Assembly: GCF_027913215.1 (NCBI RefSeq)
Contig: NZ_CP115784.1
Coordinates: forward strand, 2,985,501-3,049,500
DNA from: Paracoccus aerodenitrificans
GTDB taxonomy: Bacteria > Pseudomonadota > Alphaproteobacteria > Rhodobacterales > Rhodobacteraceae
Length of the DNA stretch: 64,000 nt
Direction: 5' to 3'
The position numbers were made by a program, and so were the translations under genes. Shown one piece after another: positions 10,519-19,246 of this stretch. Under the pieces are notes generated by a model. The model ran no database searches and was not told the origin of the DNA. It saw only the letters and a list, made by a program, of their open reading frames with translations. Each line of letters starts with the position of its first letter. The first letter of the stretch is position 1.

Positions 10519-11558
10519 GCGCGGTGCAGATCGTCGATTGCGGTCCTGAGATCGTCCGGGATGGCAGTATCCAGCCCGGCCAGTTGATGTTCCAGTTGAG
10601 AAAGACTGGTCGCGCCGAGGATCGGCACCACCGGGAAGGGCCGGGTTTTCAGCCATGCAAGCGCCATGTGAACCGGGTCAATCCCGTATTCACGGGCCAG
10701 ATCGTGATAAGCGGCCACCGCGTCGAAGACCCGCGCGGATTTGCGTCCGCCGAGATTGCCCTTGCCGCCACTGGCGATATCCGCCGCCATACGGCTGCCC
10801 TCAGGGATGGCTCCGTTCTGATATTTGCCGGTCAGAAGCCCCGCAGCCAGAGGCGAATAGGCCAGAAGCGTCACCTTCTCATTCACGGCAAGCTCGGCAA
10901 AGTCGGTGTCGTAAAGGCGGCAGATCAGCGAATATTCGTTCTGCACCGACACGACGCGGGCGGCATCCTGACGCTCTGCGGTGTCGATCCAGCGCAGCGT
11001 GCCCCATACCGTCTCATTCGACAGACCGAAATGACGCACTTTTCCTTCGTGAATGACGGTATCCATCGCACGCAGGATTTCCTGAAAATGGTCGATATTC
11101 TGCCGCCGGTCCTGACCCGAGGGGTCATAATTCCAGTTCTGGCGGAAATTATAGCTTCCCCGCATCGGCCAGTGAAGCTGATACAGGTCGATCACATCCG
11201 TCTGAAGCCGCCGCAGAGAGTCCTCGACACAGCGCAGAACCGAGTCGTAAGTGATCCCCTCACCATCCCGCACGACGGCACTGTCGCCGGTGATCTTGGT
11301 GGCGATTTCGACCTTGTCCCGGCGACCGATGCGGGCCAGCCAGTTGCCGATATATTCCTCGGAGCGCCCGACCGTTTCTGTCCTGACCGGATTGACCGGA
11401 TACATTTCGGCGCAATCCAAAAACGTGATCCCGGCATCCAGAGCCCGGTCAAGCTGGGCATGGGCGTCCGACTCATCGGTCTGGTTGCCGAAGGTCATCG
11501 TCCCAAGACAGAACGCGCTGACATCGAGGCCGCTTTGTCCAAGTTTTTCGCGGTTCAT
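10500..11558 (-). CDS. Aldo/keto reductase, Tas-like
   Basis: 352 residues. It begins REKLGQSGLDVSAFCLGTMTFG and has the AKR catalytic set Asp/Tyr (LDCAEMYPVN), Lys (EIATKI) and His (LYQLHWP), plus the NADPH-binding C-terminus (VVPILGATS). Insertions such as the TETVGRSEEYIGNWL block and length fit the E. coli Tas subgroup. Physiological substrate unknown. It lies 63 bp downstream of the histidine-kinase gene and overlaps tsaE, so it probably belongs to the same leftward unit. Confidence 0.85.
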   Translation of the reverse strand: MNREKLGQSGLDVSAFCLGTMTFGNQTDESDAHAQLDRALDAGITFLDCAEMYPVNPVRTETVGRSEEYIGNWLARIGRRDKVEIATKITGDSAVVRDGEGITYDSVLRCVEDSLRRLQTDVIDLYQLHWPMRGSYNFRQNWNYDPSGQDRRQNIDHFQEILRAMDTVIHEGKVRHFGLSNETVWGTLRWIDTAERQDAARVVSVQNEYSLICRLYDTDFAELAVNEKVTLLAYSPLAAGLLTGKYQNGAIPEGSRMAADIASGGKGNLGGRKSARVFDAVAAYHDLAREYGIDPVHMALAWLKTRPFPVVPILGATSLSQLEHQLAGLDTAIPDDLRTAIDDLHRAWPMPY

Positions 11559-11621
11559 GTGAACTCCTGTGGCTTCGCGGCGGACGCTACAATCTGCGCC
11601 GGGCGATGGAAACCCCGCCCG

Positions 11622-13403
11622 TCAGTGCCGGGCGCCATCCCGCGCGGCAGAGGTCAGAACCACGGCGCGATCCTCGATCGGAAGCGGGCGGATTTCTTCG
11701 GTGCGGAAGACAAGGGACAGGGTAAATTCCGTATCCGTGGCCTTGGTGACGGCCTTGCCCTCCAACTGTTCGGCGAAGGCCTCGATAAGCTGGCTGCCAA
11801 GCCCGGTCCCGTCCATTTCGCGATCCTGAGTGCCGATCGAATTCGTGACCTCCAGCCGGGCATGGTCGTCATCGACACGTTTAAGCTCCACGCGCACATG
11901 CGCCTCACCCGAGCCGTCAGGAGTACCGGCATATTTCAGCGCGTTGGTGAATGCTTCATTCGTCAGAAGGGTCAGCGGCACCGCCTGATCGGGTTGCAGG
12001 ATCAGCGGCTCGATATCGGTTTCCACCTTTAGCCGGTGATCGGGGCTGCTGGATGCGCGAGTCATCTGATTGATAATCTCTGATATGAGCCGATCAGCGT
12101 CGACAGATTCCAGATGCTCCGCCTGATACAGATTCTTATAGATCGACGCGAGCGATGCGACACGATCCTGCACCGAGCGCAGCACGCGCTTGGCATCGTC
12201 ATCACTGATGACCCTGCCCTGCATCGAGATGATCGACGCGATAAGCTGAAGGTTATTTTTTACCCGGTGATGGACCTCCTTCAGCAGCACCGTCTTTTCG
12301 TCGATAGCAGCCTCCAGAGCGGCTTCGTCGCGGTTCAGAATACGCACCATATTATGAAAAGTGCGACTGACATCCGCGATTTCGGTCGGGGCATCCTTGA
12401 TGATACGCGGCGGCGCGGCACGGTCTCCGACGGCAAAGCGGCGCATTTGGCTGCGGAGTTCGCGCACATGGCGCAGCACCAGCCGGTAAACCGCGTAATA
12501 GGCAACCCCAAGCGACACTGCCCATAATGCCACGGCAAACAGAACAGCCGTCAGCTTGGTCACGCGATAGCCCTGTACACCCGCCTCCATCGGACTGAAG
12601 CTGCCAAGCGCATAGACCAGACCCGGCACTACGGAAACGACGGCGAAAACCCGCTGTTCACCCGATGCCGTCACATCTGAAAAGGTGGTTTCAGCCCGCG
12701 AAATCAGGCTGCGCAGGGTTTCGTTCCGGGGCAATGCACCGCTGATTTCCTGTACCACATTATCATCTGCCGAAAGAATATCCCCCTCGACATTGAAGGT
12801 GATCGTCCGCGTCCCCTCAGAGCTGTAGATCGAACTATGCGTCGAATGCAGAAGATCCTGCGACAGGGACAGGGCCACATAACCCAGCAATTCACGGTCG
12901 CGATACAAAGGCTGCGCCACGACGACGACAGAGCGGCCAGATACGGCACCCTGACGCAGCGGAACAACCATCGTCGTCGGGTTTGCGATGAAATATTCAT
13001 AGGCGGCAAAACCGTTCAGCTGACGTGTCTCACCGGCTGAATTACAGTTCGAGACGCCGTCGATCCGGGTAAATCCAGCATAAACATAGGTCGCGCCACG
13101 CTCGACAAAGGCCCGCAGCATTTCCGAACAGGCTTCCGGATCGTCGATATCGCGAAGCACTGCCGGGCCAAGCGCATCGGCGGTCCCGAGTGCGCTTTGC
13201 AGCAAGGCACGCTCTCCGGCGGCGGCGGCCCCGGTCCGCCCGACAATCGCAGTTTCCGCCGAGCGTTCGGCTTCGCCCGACAGATACATTGTCTGGATCA
13301 GCGACATCAGCCCGATGGGCAGGATCGCCACCGACAGAAGCGCAGCAAGACGAAAGCCGAGACCCTTGGTGAACTGCAGCGTTTCTGCAAGTTCCCGCAG
13401 CAT
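11622..13403 (-). CDS. Membrane sensor histidine kinase (HisKA_2/HWE type) of the general stress locus
   Basis: 593 residues. A first membrane helix lies at about residues 18-38, a periplasmic sensor region at about 40-280, a second helix at about 283-308, then a HAMP-like linker. The phosphoacceptor block LLKEVHHRVKNNLQ (His378 or His379) is of the HisKA_2 type and is followed by an N-box TNEAFTNALKYA and the glycine box GTGLGSQ. Kinases of this type phosphorylate PhyR in alphaproteobacteria. It starts 6 bp after ecfG, so it is co-transcribed with nepR-ecfG. The signal sensed cannot be read from the sequence. Confidence 0.85.
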   Translation of the reverse strand: MLRELAETLQFTKGLGFRLAALLSVAILPIGLMSLIQTMYLSGEAERSAETAIVGRTGAAAAGERALLQSALGTADALGPAVLRDIDDPEACSEMLRAFVERGATYVYAGFTRIDGVSNCNSAGETRQLNGFAAYEYFIANPTTMVVPLRQGAVSGRSVVVVAQPLYRDRELLGYVALSLSQDLLHSTHSSIYSSEGTRTITFNVEGDILSADDNVVQEISGALPRNETLRSLISRAETTFSDVTASGEQRVFAVVSVVPGLVYALGSFSPMEAGVQGYRVTKLTAVLFAVALWAVSLGVAYYAVYRLVLRHVRELRSQMRRFAVGDRAAPPRIIKDAPTEIADVSRTFHNMVRILNRDEAALEAAIDEKTVLLKEVHHRVKNNLQLIASIISMQGRVISDDDAKRVLRSVQDRVASLASIYKNLYQAEHLESVDADRLISEIINQMTRASSSPDHRLKVETDIEPLILQPDQAVPLTLLTNEAFTNALKYAGTPDGSGEAHVRVELKRVDDDHARLEVTNSIGTQDREMDGTGLGSQLIEAFAEQLEGKAVTKATDTEFTLSLVFRTEEIRPLPIEDRAVVLTSAARDGARH

Positions 13404-13409
13404 GACGGC

Positions 13410-14000
13410 TCAGCGCATGACGGGGGCGTTCGACGCCATCGCTGCAAGCGTCGCGCGGTCGGTCATTTCCAGCTCTTCGCCGTCTTCAAGATGAAGAAGC
13501 TCGGCCAGTCTGCGGCGGCCCCGGTTCGCGCGGGATTTCACCGTGCCAACGGCAACGCCGGTCATCTGAGCGGCTTCCTCATAGGAAAACCCCGACGCGC
13601 CGACCAGAATCAACGCCTCGCGCTGTTCATCGGGAAGCTTCTCGAAAGCAGCGCGGAAATCGTTCAGCGCCAGCCGCCCGTCATGTTCCGGCCTTGTCGC
13701 AAGCCGCGCGGCATGGATACCATCCGCATCCGATACTTCGCGCTTGGTCTTGCGGCGTGCGGAATAGAATGTGTTCCGCAGAATGGTAAACAGCCAGGCG
13801 CGCAGATTCGTGCCGGCCTGAAACTTATCTATATTCGTCCATGCCTTGACGATGGTATCCTGTACCAGATCGTCGGCGGACGCACCGTCACGAGTCAGGG
13901 AGAGTGCAAAGGCACGCAGAGCGGGCAAATGATCGACCAGTTCGTCACGAGGAGATTCGCCGGATTTCTGTTCCTGCGAAAGATTGGCGTTCTGAGCCAT
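13410..14000 (-). CDS. ecfG: EcfG-type ECF sigma factor of the general stress response
   Basis: 196 residues. Region 2 (LVQDTIVKAW, LRAWLFTILRN) and region 4 (LPDEQREALILVGASGFSYEEAAQ, then VGTVKSRANRGRRRL) are those of an ECF sigma factor without an extension domain. EcfG recruits RNA polymerase to GGAAC/CGTT promoters and is held by NepR until phosphorylated PhyR sequesters NepR. It is 4 bp downstream of nepR and has an AGGAG ribosome site before the ATG at 14000. The assignment rests on position in the phyR-nepR-ecfG-kinase locus as well as motifs. Confidence 0.92.
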   Translation of the reverse strand: MAQNANLSQEQKSGESPRDELVDHLPALRAFALSLTRDGASADDLVQDTIVKAWTNIDKFQAGTNLRAWLFTILRNTFYSARRKTKREVSDADGIHAARLATRPEHDGRLALNDFRAAFEKLPDEQREALILVGASGFSYEEAAQMTGVAVGTVKSRANRGRRRLAELLHLEDGEELEMTDRATLAAMASNAPVMR

Positions 14001-14004
14001 AAAA

Positions 14005-14151
14005 TTACTCCTGCTCGCGCAGTTTTTCTAATAACGCAAGAAACCGGTCGGGGACCTCCTGCTCGCTGTCCTGTTCGTAGACTCGCTTCAGGTTATCATC
14101 GATTTGCTTGTCCAGAGCAGTTTTCTTGCGTTCATCCCGCTTGCTCGTCAT
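14005..14151 (-). CDS. nepR: NepR anti-sigma factor
   Basis: 48 residues from the ATG at 14151. The C-terminal VPDRFLALLEKLREQE is the NepR helix that binds either EcfG or phosphorylated PhyR; the N-terminal half is Lys/Arg rich and probably disordered. A longer in-frame start exists at 14217, but it lies upstream of the predicted EcfG promoter (14191-14215), so it cannot be on that transcript. The protein is short for NepR (usually 55-65), so the exact start is less certain than identity. Confidence 0.85.
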   Translation of the reverse strand: MTSKRDERKKTALDKQIDDNLKRVYEQDSEQEVPDRFLALLEKLREQE

Positions 14152-14190
14152 GTTTTTGTTAATCCCGACAATCTTGTGCGCACGCCGCTC

Positions 14191-14215
14191 AACCGCTAGA
14201 GGATGAAGAGGTTCC
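14191..14215 (-). promoter_or_regulatory. EcfG-dependent promoter of nepR-ecfG
   Basis: On the minus strand GGAAC (14211-14215) is followed after exactly 16 bp by GGTT (14191-14194), matching the alphaproteobacterial EcfG consensus GGAAC-N16/17-CGTT with one mismatch. Transcription would start about 7 bp further, some 30 bp before the nepR ATG. This implies autoregulation of the sigma/anti-sigma operon. Confidence 0.75.
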
Positions 14216-14243
14216 ATTTAGGGCCGCGATGATCGAGGTTTAT

Positions 14244-15047
14244 ATGTCTTCTGCCGAGCTTGCCAAGTCTATCGGACGTGAACTTCCGTTCCTGCGCCGC
14301 TATGCGCGCGCCCTTACGGGCAGCCAGACCGCCGGCGATAACTATGCCGCGGCGGCGCTAGAGGCAATTCTTGCAGATCGCAGCGTCATGGATGGGCTCG
14401 ATCCCCGCGTCGGCCTGTTCCGGGCATTTCACGCCCTCTGGGAATCCAGCGGCCAGCCCATCTCGGAAGCCGATGGCGGAGAGCGTGGCCAGCGTGCACA
14501 AGCGCATCTGTCGAAGCTGACCCCGAATTCGCGTGAGGCATTGCTTCTGAACTCGATAGAAAGCCTGCGCTTCGACCAGATTGGCGAGATCATGGGAATC
14601 GACGCTGCCGAGGCTGAAGAACTTGTCCGTATCGCAATGGACGAAATGAGCCAGTCAGTGCGCGGCAAGGTCATGATTATCGAGGATGAGACAATCATCG
14701 CAATGGATCTTAAAGGGATCGTGCAGGCGATGGGCCACGAGGTAACCGGGATCGCCCGTACGCATTCCGCCGCTGTTCAGCTTGCATCAGAGCAGCGCCC
14801 GGATCTGATCCTTGCCGATATCCAGCTTGCGGACGGATCCTCCGGTATCGACGCCGTGAATGAGCTTCTGGGGTCTCTGGGCGAACTGCCGGTGATCTTC
14901 ATCACTGCCTTCCCCGAGCGCCTGCTGACCGGGGATCGGCCCGAACCCGCATTCCTGATCTCGAAACCCTACAGCGAAGATCAGGTCAGTTCGGCGCTGA
15001 GTCAGGCAATGTTCTTCGCGTCAACCGAAGGGTTGGGCGCAAGCTGA
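14244..15047 (+). CDS. phyR: PhyR, general stress response regulator
   Basis: 267 residues. Residues 1-135 mimic an ECF sigma factor (LPFLRRYARALTGSQ; SREALLLNSIESLRFDQIGEIM); residues 142-262 are a receiver domain with acidic pocket E147-D148-E149, phosphoacceptor Asp192 (LILADIQL), Thr221 and Lys241 (ISKPYSED). Phosphorylation exposes the sigma-like domain, which takes NepR from EcfG. The start at 14244 is preferred to the in-frame ATG at 14229 because GAGG precedes it and the conserved region begins there. Transcribed divergently from nepR. Its TGA overlaps the proposed CTG start of the next gene. Confidence 0.95.
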   Translation: MSSAELAKSIGRELPFLRRYARALTGSQTAGDNYAAAALEAILADRSVMDGLDPRVGLFRAFHALWESSGQPISEADGGERGQRAQAHLSKLTPNSREALLLNSIESLRFDQIGEIMGIDAAEAEELVRIAMDEMSQSVRGKVMIIEDETIIAMDLKGIVQAMGHEVTGIARTHSAAVQLASEQRPDLILADIQLADGSSGIDAVNELLGSLGELPVIFITAFPERLLTGDRPEPAFLISKPYSEDQVSSALSQAMFFASTEGLGAS

Positions 15048-16147
15048 GCGATTTTGGTATTTTTCTGGTTGCGACGCCGGGGCTGGAAAAGCCTCTGGCC
15101 GATGAGGCGCGGGAGCTTGGTTTTGCTGATCCGGTAATCGTTCCGGGCGGGGTGGAAACAAGGGGGAACTGGCCCGAGATCTGGCGTGCAAATCTGACGT
15201 TGCGCTGCGCGACACGGGTGCTGGTCCGGTTCGCGGAATTTCGCGCCATGCATCTTGCGCAGCTTGATAAACGGGCCCGCAAGCTGCCCTGGGCCGATAT
15301 TCTGCGGCCAGATCTGCCTGTCCGGGTCGAGGCAAGCTGCCGGAAATCGCGTATCTACCATGCAGGCGCGGCAGCGCAGAGGATCGAACGCGCCATTCGC
15401 GAGGAACTGGGTGCGCCGATCAGCAAGGATGCAATCACCGTCATCAAGCTTCGCATAGAGGACGATCTGGCGGTTATCAGCCTGGATTCCTCGGGAGAGA
15501 GCCTGCATAAGCGTGGGTATAAAGAGGCTGTCGCGAAGGCTCCGATGCGTGAGACGATGGCGGCGGCGTTTCTTCGGGAATGCGGTTTTACCGAGGAAGA
15601 GCCGGTTTTCGATCCCATGTGCGGCTCTGGGACATTCATGATTGAGGCTGCGGAACGCTCGGCGGGATTATTGCCGGGCCGGGGCAGAGGGTTTGCATTC
15701 GAGCAATTTGCCAGCTTCGATCCGGATATTTGGGCCAGGATGAAATCCGAAACAGCGCCTGTCGTGCCCGCCTGTCGGTTTGGCGGCGCCGACCGCGATC
15801 CGGGTGCCGTTCGGATGAGTCAGGCGAATGCAGAGCGTGCCAGCGTTGCGGAGTGGTGCAGTTTTGCGCAAGGCGCGGTTGAGGATGCCATGCCACCTTC
15901 GGGGCCTCCGGGACTGGTTATTATCAACCCTCCTTATGGGGCGCGGGTCGGCAATAAGGGGCCGCTTTTCGCGCTTCATGCGCGGATGGGTGAGGTGTTG
16001 CGCAGCCGGTTTCAGGGCTGGCGCGTCGGTATCGTGACCTCAGAGCCCGGTCTGGCTAAAGCGACCGCGCTGCCATTCAAGCCACCCGGTCCGATCGTCG
16101 CGCATGGCGGGCTGAAGATCCGGCTGTATCAGACCGGCCCGCTCTGA
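15044..16147 (+). CDS. THUMP-domain rRNA methyltransferase, RlmL-N-terminal type
   Basis: About 367 residues. The THUMP domain is N-terminal and the Rossmann methyltransferase C-terminal, with FDPMCGSGTFMIEAA for SAM binding and IINPPYGAR as the N-PPY catalytic motif for N2-guanine methylation; the family is RlmL/RlmK_L-like (23S rRNA m2G). The first standard start in frame is GTG at 15152, but conserved sequence continues upstream: DFGIFLVATPGLEKPLADEA, matching the start of RlmL. No ATG, GTG or TTG exists in frame before it; CTG at 15044, overlapping the phyR stop as CTGA, is the best candidate. The exact start is uncertain. Confidence 0.85.
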   Translation: MSDFGIFLVATPGLEKPLADEARELGFADPVIVPGGVETRGNWPEIWRANLTLRCATRVLVRFAEFRAMHLAQLDKRARKLPWADILRPDLPVRVEASCRKSRIYHAGAAAQRIERAIREELGAPISKDAITVIKLRIEDDLAVISLDSSGESLHKRGYKEAVAKAPMRETMAAAFLRECGFTEEEPVFDPMCGSGTFMIEAAERSAGLLPGRGRGFAFEQFASFDPDIWARMKSETAPVVPACRFGGADRDPGAVRMSQANAERASVAEWCSFAQGAVEDAMPPSGPPGLVIINPPYGARVGNKGPLFALHARMGEVLRSRFQGWRVGIVTSEPGLAKATALPFKPPGPIVAHGGLKIRLYQTGPL

Positions 16148-17028
16148 GCCTCTGCCGCTTCCTCGGCCAATGAACTTCTTGCTTCGCGGGCGGCGGCGAT
16201 CCGGCGGCGGCGGCGGAGTTCGACATTGAAGATCGCTCCAAGCATGACCGAGAAAGCCGCAAGATAGAACCACATCAGAAGCGCCACGACAGCACCGATA
16301 GAGCCGTAGATACGGTTATAGCTGTTGAAACTGCCGAGATAGGCCGAGAAAGCGAGCGATGCGAGGCCCCATGCAATTGTCGCGACCACGGAACCCCATG
16401 TAAAGATCGGCGTCCGAGGGCGGTGCACATTGGGACCATAGCGATACAGAATGCCGATCCCGATCATCACGATCAGCAGCATCCCGGCCCAGGGCAGCGC
16501 CGTGATCAGCCAGCCGCCGAGGGGACCCAAGGTAAACAGATTGAGAATGACGGGAACGACGACAATCGTCAGAAGGCCAATGATGACTACACCGACGATT
16601 GCAAGCGTCAGCGCGTAAGCCAGAATAAACCCGACAATGGTGGAATGCGCACGGACCCCGTAAGCGGCATTCAGGCCACGGACCAATGCGTTCACCCCGG
16701 CCCGTGCGGCAATCGTGGCGATCATGAATGATACAAATGTCGTCCAGCCAAGCGATGTCCGCCCGCCCGAGACAAGCGAATCCACCTGTGCCTGAAGGAT
16801 GTCCATTGCCTCAGGCGGAATGAATTCCTCTCCGACATGGACATATTGCTGAATGACATGAGGATCGTACCACAGGCCCCAAAGCGCGATGATCGCAGCA
16901 AGGCCCGGAAAGACCGCAAACATCGCGTAGAAGGCCACGCCCGCGGCGATCAGCCCCATATGAATCTTATCCATCCGCTCACCAAGAGCGCTGACAAATT
17001 GCCAGATGTCGCGAAGCGGTTCGATCAT
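16129..17028 (-). CDS. YihY/BrkB family inner-membrane protein
   Basis: 299 residues with about six hydrophobic helices and a charged C-terminal tail (RRRRRIAAAREARSS). The family block RMDKIHMGLIAAGVAFYAMF near residue 20 and the late GSIGAVVALLMWFYLAAFSVMLGA are diagnostic of YihY/BrkB (once misnamed ribonuclease BN). The molecular function of the family is not established. It converges with the methyltransferase gene, overlapping its end by 19 bp. Confidence 0.9.
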   Translation of the reverse strand: MIEPLRDIWQFVSALGERMDKIHMGLIAAGVAFYAMFAVFPGLAAIIALWGLWYDPHVIQQYVHVGEEFIPPEAMDILQAQVDSLVSGGRTSLGWTTFVSFMIATIAARAGVNALVRGLNAAYGVRAHSTIVGFILAYALTLAIVGVVIIGLLTIVVVPVILNLFTLGPLGGWLITALPWAGMLLIVMIGIGILYRYGPNVHRPRTPIFTWGSVVATIAWGLASLAFSAYLGSFNSYNRIYGSIGAVVALLMWFYLAAFSVMLGAIFNVELRRRRRIAAAREARSSLAEEAAEAQSGPV

Positions 17029-17080
17029 TTCTTTTATGCCTGTTGCCTCTGTCCAAGCATCACCGCTTCACAGGCAGAGT

Positions 17081-17797
17081 TCAACCACTCGGGTTTGCCG
17101 TATATCGCAGCCAGATGGCATCCTCGCCCATTGCCGCGATGAAATCAGCATGTGACTGCTGTTCAGCGGCGCTGAGGCGCGAGGGCAAAGGGGAGGGTCT
17201 TGAGCGCGTCATTGCGCCGCTGTTTTCCTGATGCTGTTGAGGTTCAGACTGTGATGTCGGTACATCGAGGACCAGATCCGGCTGCCTTCCCCCGATCAAC
17301 TCAAGATAGACCTCCGCCAGAATTTCGCTGTCCAGAAGTGCGCCGTGAAGCGTCCGGGCCGAGTTATCTATGCTGAAGCGTCGGCACAGCGCATCCAGTG
17401 AGTTCTGTGCACCGGGGAACTTCTCGCGGGCCATTGCCAGCGTATCTATTGCGCGAGACCAGGGAAGGCGAGGATGGCCAACCTTTTCAAGCTCTGCATT
17501 CATGAATTTCATATCGAAGGATGCGTTATGGATCACCAGCTTTGCATCGCTGCCAATGAACTCCATGAATTCCTGTGCAACTTCCGAGAAAAGCGGCTTG
17601 TCGCTGAGAAACTCTGCCGTCAGGCCGTGGATGGCGACTGCGGATTCGGGAACATCCCGTTGCGGGTTCACATATTTGTGGAATGTTCTTCCCGTTGGCA
17701 GATGGTTCAGAAGCTCGACTGCGCCAATCTCGACCAGACGGTCGCCCTGATCGGGATCGAAGCCGGTCGTTTCCGTGTCCATGACGATCTCACGCAT
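17081..17797 (-). CDS. dnaQ: DNA polymerase III epsilon subunit (3'-5' proofreading exonuclease)
   Basis: 238 residues. DEDDh exonuclease: Exo [10 protein letters not shown], Exo [12 protein letters not shown] and Exo III with [14 protein letters not shown] supply the four acidic residues and the catalytic His. The C-terminal tail after about residue 175 is Gln/Ser/Pro rich and low in complexity, the expected linker to the polymerase alpha subunit. It overlaps coaE by 8 bp. The order aroE-coaE-dnaQ is the classic flank of the alphaproteobacterial origin. Confidence 0.95.
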   Translation of the reverse strand: MREIVMDTETTGFDPDQGDRLVEIGAVELLNHLPTGRTFHKYVNPQRDVPESAVAIHGLTAEFLSDKPLFSEVAQEFMEFIGSDAKLVIHNASFDMKFMNAELEKVGHPRLPWSRAIDTLAMAREKFPGAQNSLDALCRRFSIDNSARTLHGALLDSEILAEVYLELIGGRQPDLVLDVPTSQSEPQQHQENSGAMTRSRPSPLPSRLSAAEQQSHADFIAAMGEDAIWLRYTANPSG

Positions 17798-18389
17798 CGC
17801 GACTCTCCAGAATTTCGCGACAGATCACTGCGACGGCCTGCTCTGCTGCCTGTAAATTGTCGGTCGGGATGATCCAGTCCGCACGGGCACGCTTTTCCGC
17901 ATCGGGGATTTGCCGGGATTTTATCAGCTCGAACTGGTGTTCGGTCATACCTGGGCGGGACAGAACCCGTTTGCGTTGTGTCGCAGCATCCGTAGAAACA
18001 ACTGCCACGCCATCCATCTGAGATTCGGCTCCGGTTTCATAGAGAAGCGGTATGTCCAATACAACGATTTCAGCACTGGCGGCTTTGGCTTCATCTATGA
18101 ACAATGCGCGGTCAGAGGCCACCAGGGGGTGAACGATTTCTTCAAGTCGCGTCAAAGCGCCGGGGTCGTTCGAAATCTGTTCTTTCAAGGCATCTTTTTC
18201 GATTGCGGAATCCCGGAGCGCCGAAGGGAATGCTTTTGCAACCGGTTCGATAGCAGCGCCGCCTTTTGCATAGAGGCGACGCACCGCCGCGTCCGCATCC
18301 CAGACAGGATAACCACGCGCGGCAAACATCCGCACGGTTGTCGATTTTCCCATTCCTATTGATCCGGTAAGGCCGAGGCGGAATGTCAC
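17790..18389 (-). CDS. coaE: Dephospho-CoA kinase
   Basis: 199 residues. The P-loop [16 protein letters not shown] is at the N-terminus and [15 protein letters not shown] is the conserved CoA-side motif; [11 protein letters not shown] follows in the middle. It catalyses the last step of CoA synthesis in the cytoplasm. It overlaps aroE by 4 bp (ATGA) and dnaQ by 8 bp, so the three genes are translationally coupled. Confidence 0.96.
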   Translation of the reverse strand: MTFRLGLTGSIGMGKSTTVRMFAARGYPVWDADAAVRRLYAKGGAAIEPVAKAFPSALRDSAIEKDALKEQISNDPGALTRLEEIVHPLVASDRALFIDEAKAASAEIVVLDIPLLYETGAESQMDGVAVVSTDAATQRKRVLSRPGMTEHQFELIKSRQIPDAEKRARADWIIPTDNLQAAEQAVAVICREILESRDA

Positions 18390-19246
18390 AATACGGCCTG
18401 TCTCAGTTCTTCGTCCACCTCGGGACGTTGTCCGAACCAGCGTTCAAACCCCGGCACGGCCTGATGCAGCAACATTCCCAGCCCGTCTACGACCATGCAG
18501 CCGCGTTGCTGTGCTTCTTTCAGAAAATCCGTCATCAGCGGTGTATAGACCAGATCCGTCACCAGAGTTTCGGGTGCAAGCGCATCCAGCGGCACTGGAA
18601 GCGGTGCTTTACCTGTCATTCCCATTGAGGTGGCGTTGATGGCAGTATGGGCCCCTTCAAGCATGTTGCCTGCCTGCGCCCAGTCATAAACGACGACCTT
18701 TGCGCCGAATTCAGCACGGATCTGGTCGGCGCGTAGGCGTGTGCGGTTCGTGATCCGCAGCTCTGGAACCCCGCTTTCAAGAAGCGACGCCACGACAGCA
18801 CGCGCGGCGCCTCCTGCACCGATCACCGCGGCCGGACCCTGATCGGGACGCCAGTCAGGCGCTTCCTGCAAAAGATTGGCAAGGAAACCGTAGCCATCCG
18901 TATTATCGGCGTGGATTTTTCCATCCTCGCGGAAGATCAGCGTATTGGCGGCTTTGATCAATGCGGCGCGGTCGGTAAGGCTGTCCGACAGGCGCAGCGC
19001 GGCCTCTTTATGGGGGATGGTCACATTGACCCCGACAAACCCCATCTTCGGCAGCGTTTTCAGAACGTTTTCCAGATTATCGGGATGGACAGGCAATGGA
19101 ATATAGCCGCCCTCTAACCCATAGCGATCAAGCCAATGGCCATGCACCAATGGCGACCGCGAATGCGCGATCGGCCAGCCCAAAACACCAGCCAGTGGCG
19201 GGTGCGTGGGAAACGATTCATCTTTTATTTCAGGCGTCGTGGTCAT
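18386..19246 (-). CDS. aroE: Shikimate dehydrogenase
   Basis: 286 residues. Substrate-binding block LGWPIAHSRSPLVHGHWL near residue 22, the catalytic Lys in VTIPHKEAAL, the Asn/Asp pair in ADNTDGYGF, and the NADP-binding GAGGAARAVV. It reduces 3-dehydroshikimate in aromatic amino acid synthesis. It is the first gene of the leftward arm, starting right at the edge of the putative oriC gap. Confidence 0.96.
   Translation of the reverse strand: MTTTPEIKDESFPTHPPLAGVLGWPIAHSRSPLVHGHWLDRYGLEGGYIPLPVHPDNLENVLKTLPKMGFVGVNVTIPHKEAALRLSDSLTDRAALIKAANTLIFREDGKIHADNTDGYGFLANLLQEAPDWRPDQGPAAVIGAGGAARAVVASLLESGVPELRITNRTRLRADQIRAEFGAKVVVYDWAQAGNMLEGAHTAINATSMGMTGKAPLPVPLDALAPETLVTDLVYTPLMTDFLKEAQQRGCMVVDGLGMLLHQAVPGFERWFGQRPEVDEELRQAVL

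Noticed and set aside
10323..12032. Long plus-strand reading frame of 569 codons
   Set aside because: It lies antisense to tsaE-amgK, the aldo/keto reductase and the histidine kinase, all with strong motifs. It is a high-GC shadow with no domain signature.
14152..14217. Longer start for nepR at 14217
   Set aside because: It would lie upstream of the predicted EcfG promoter and adds residues unlike NepR.
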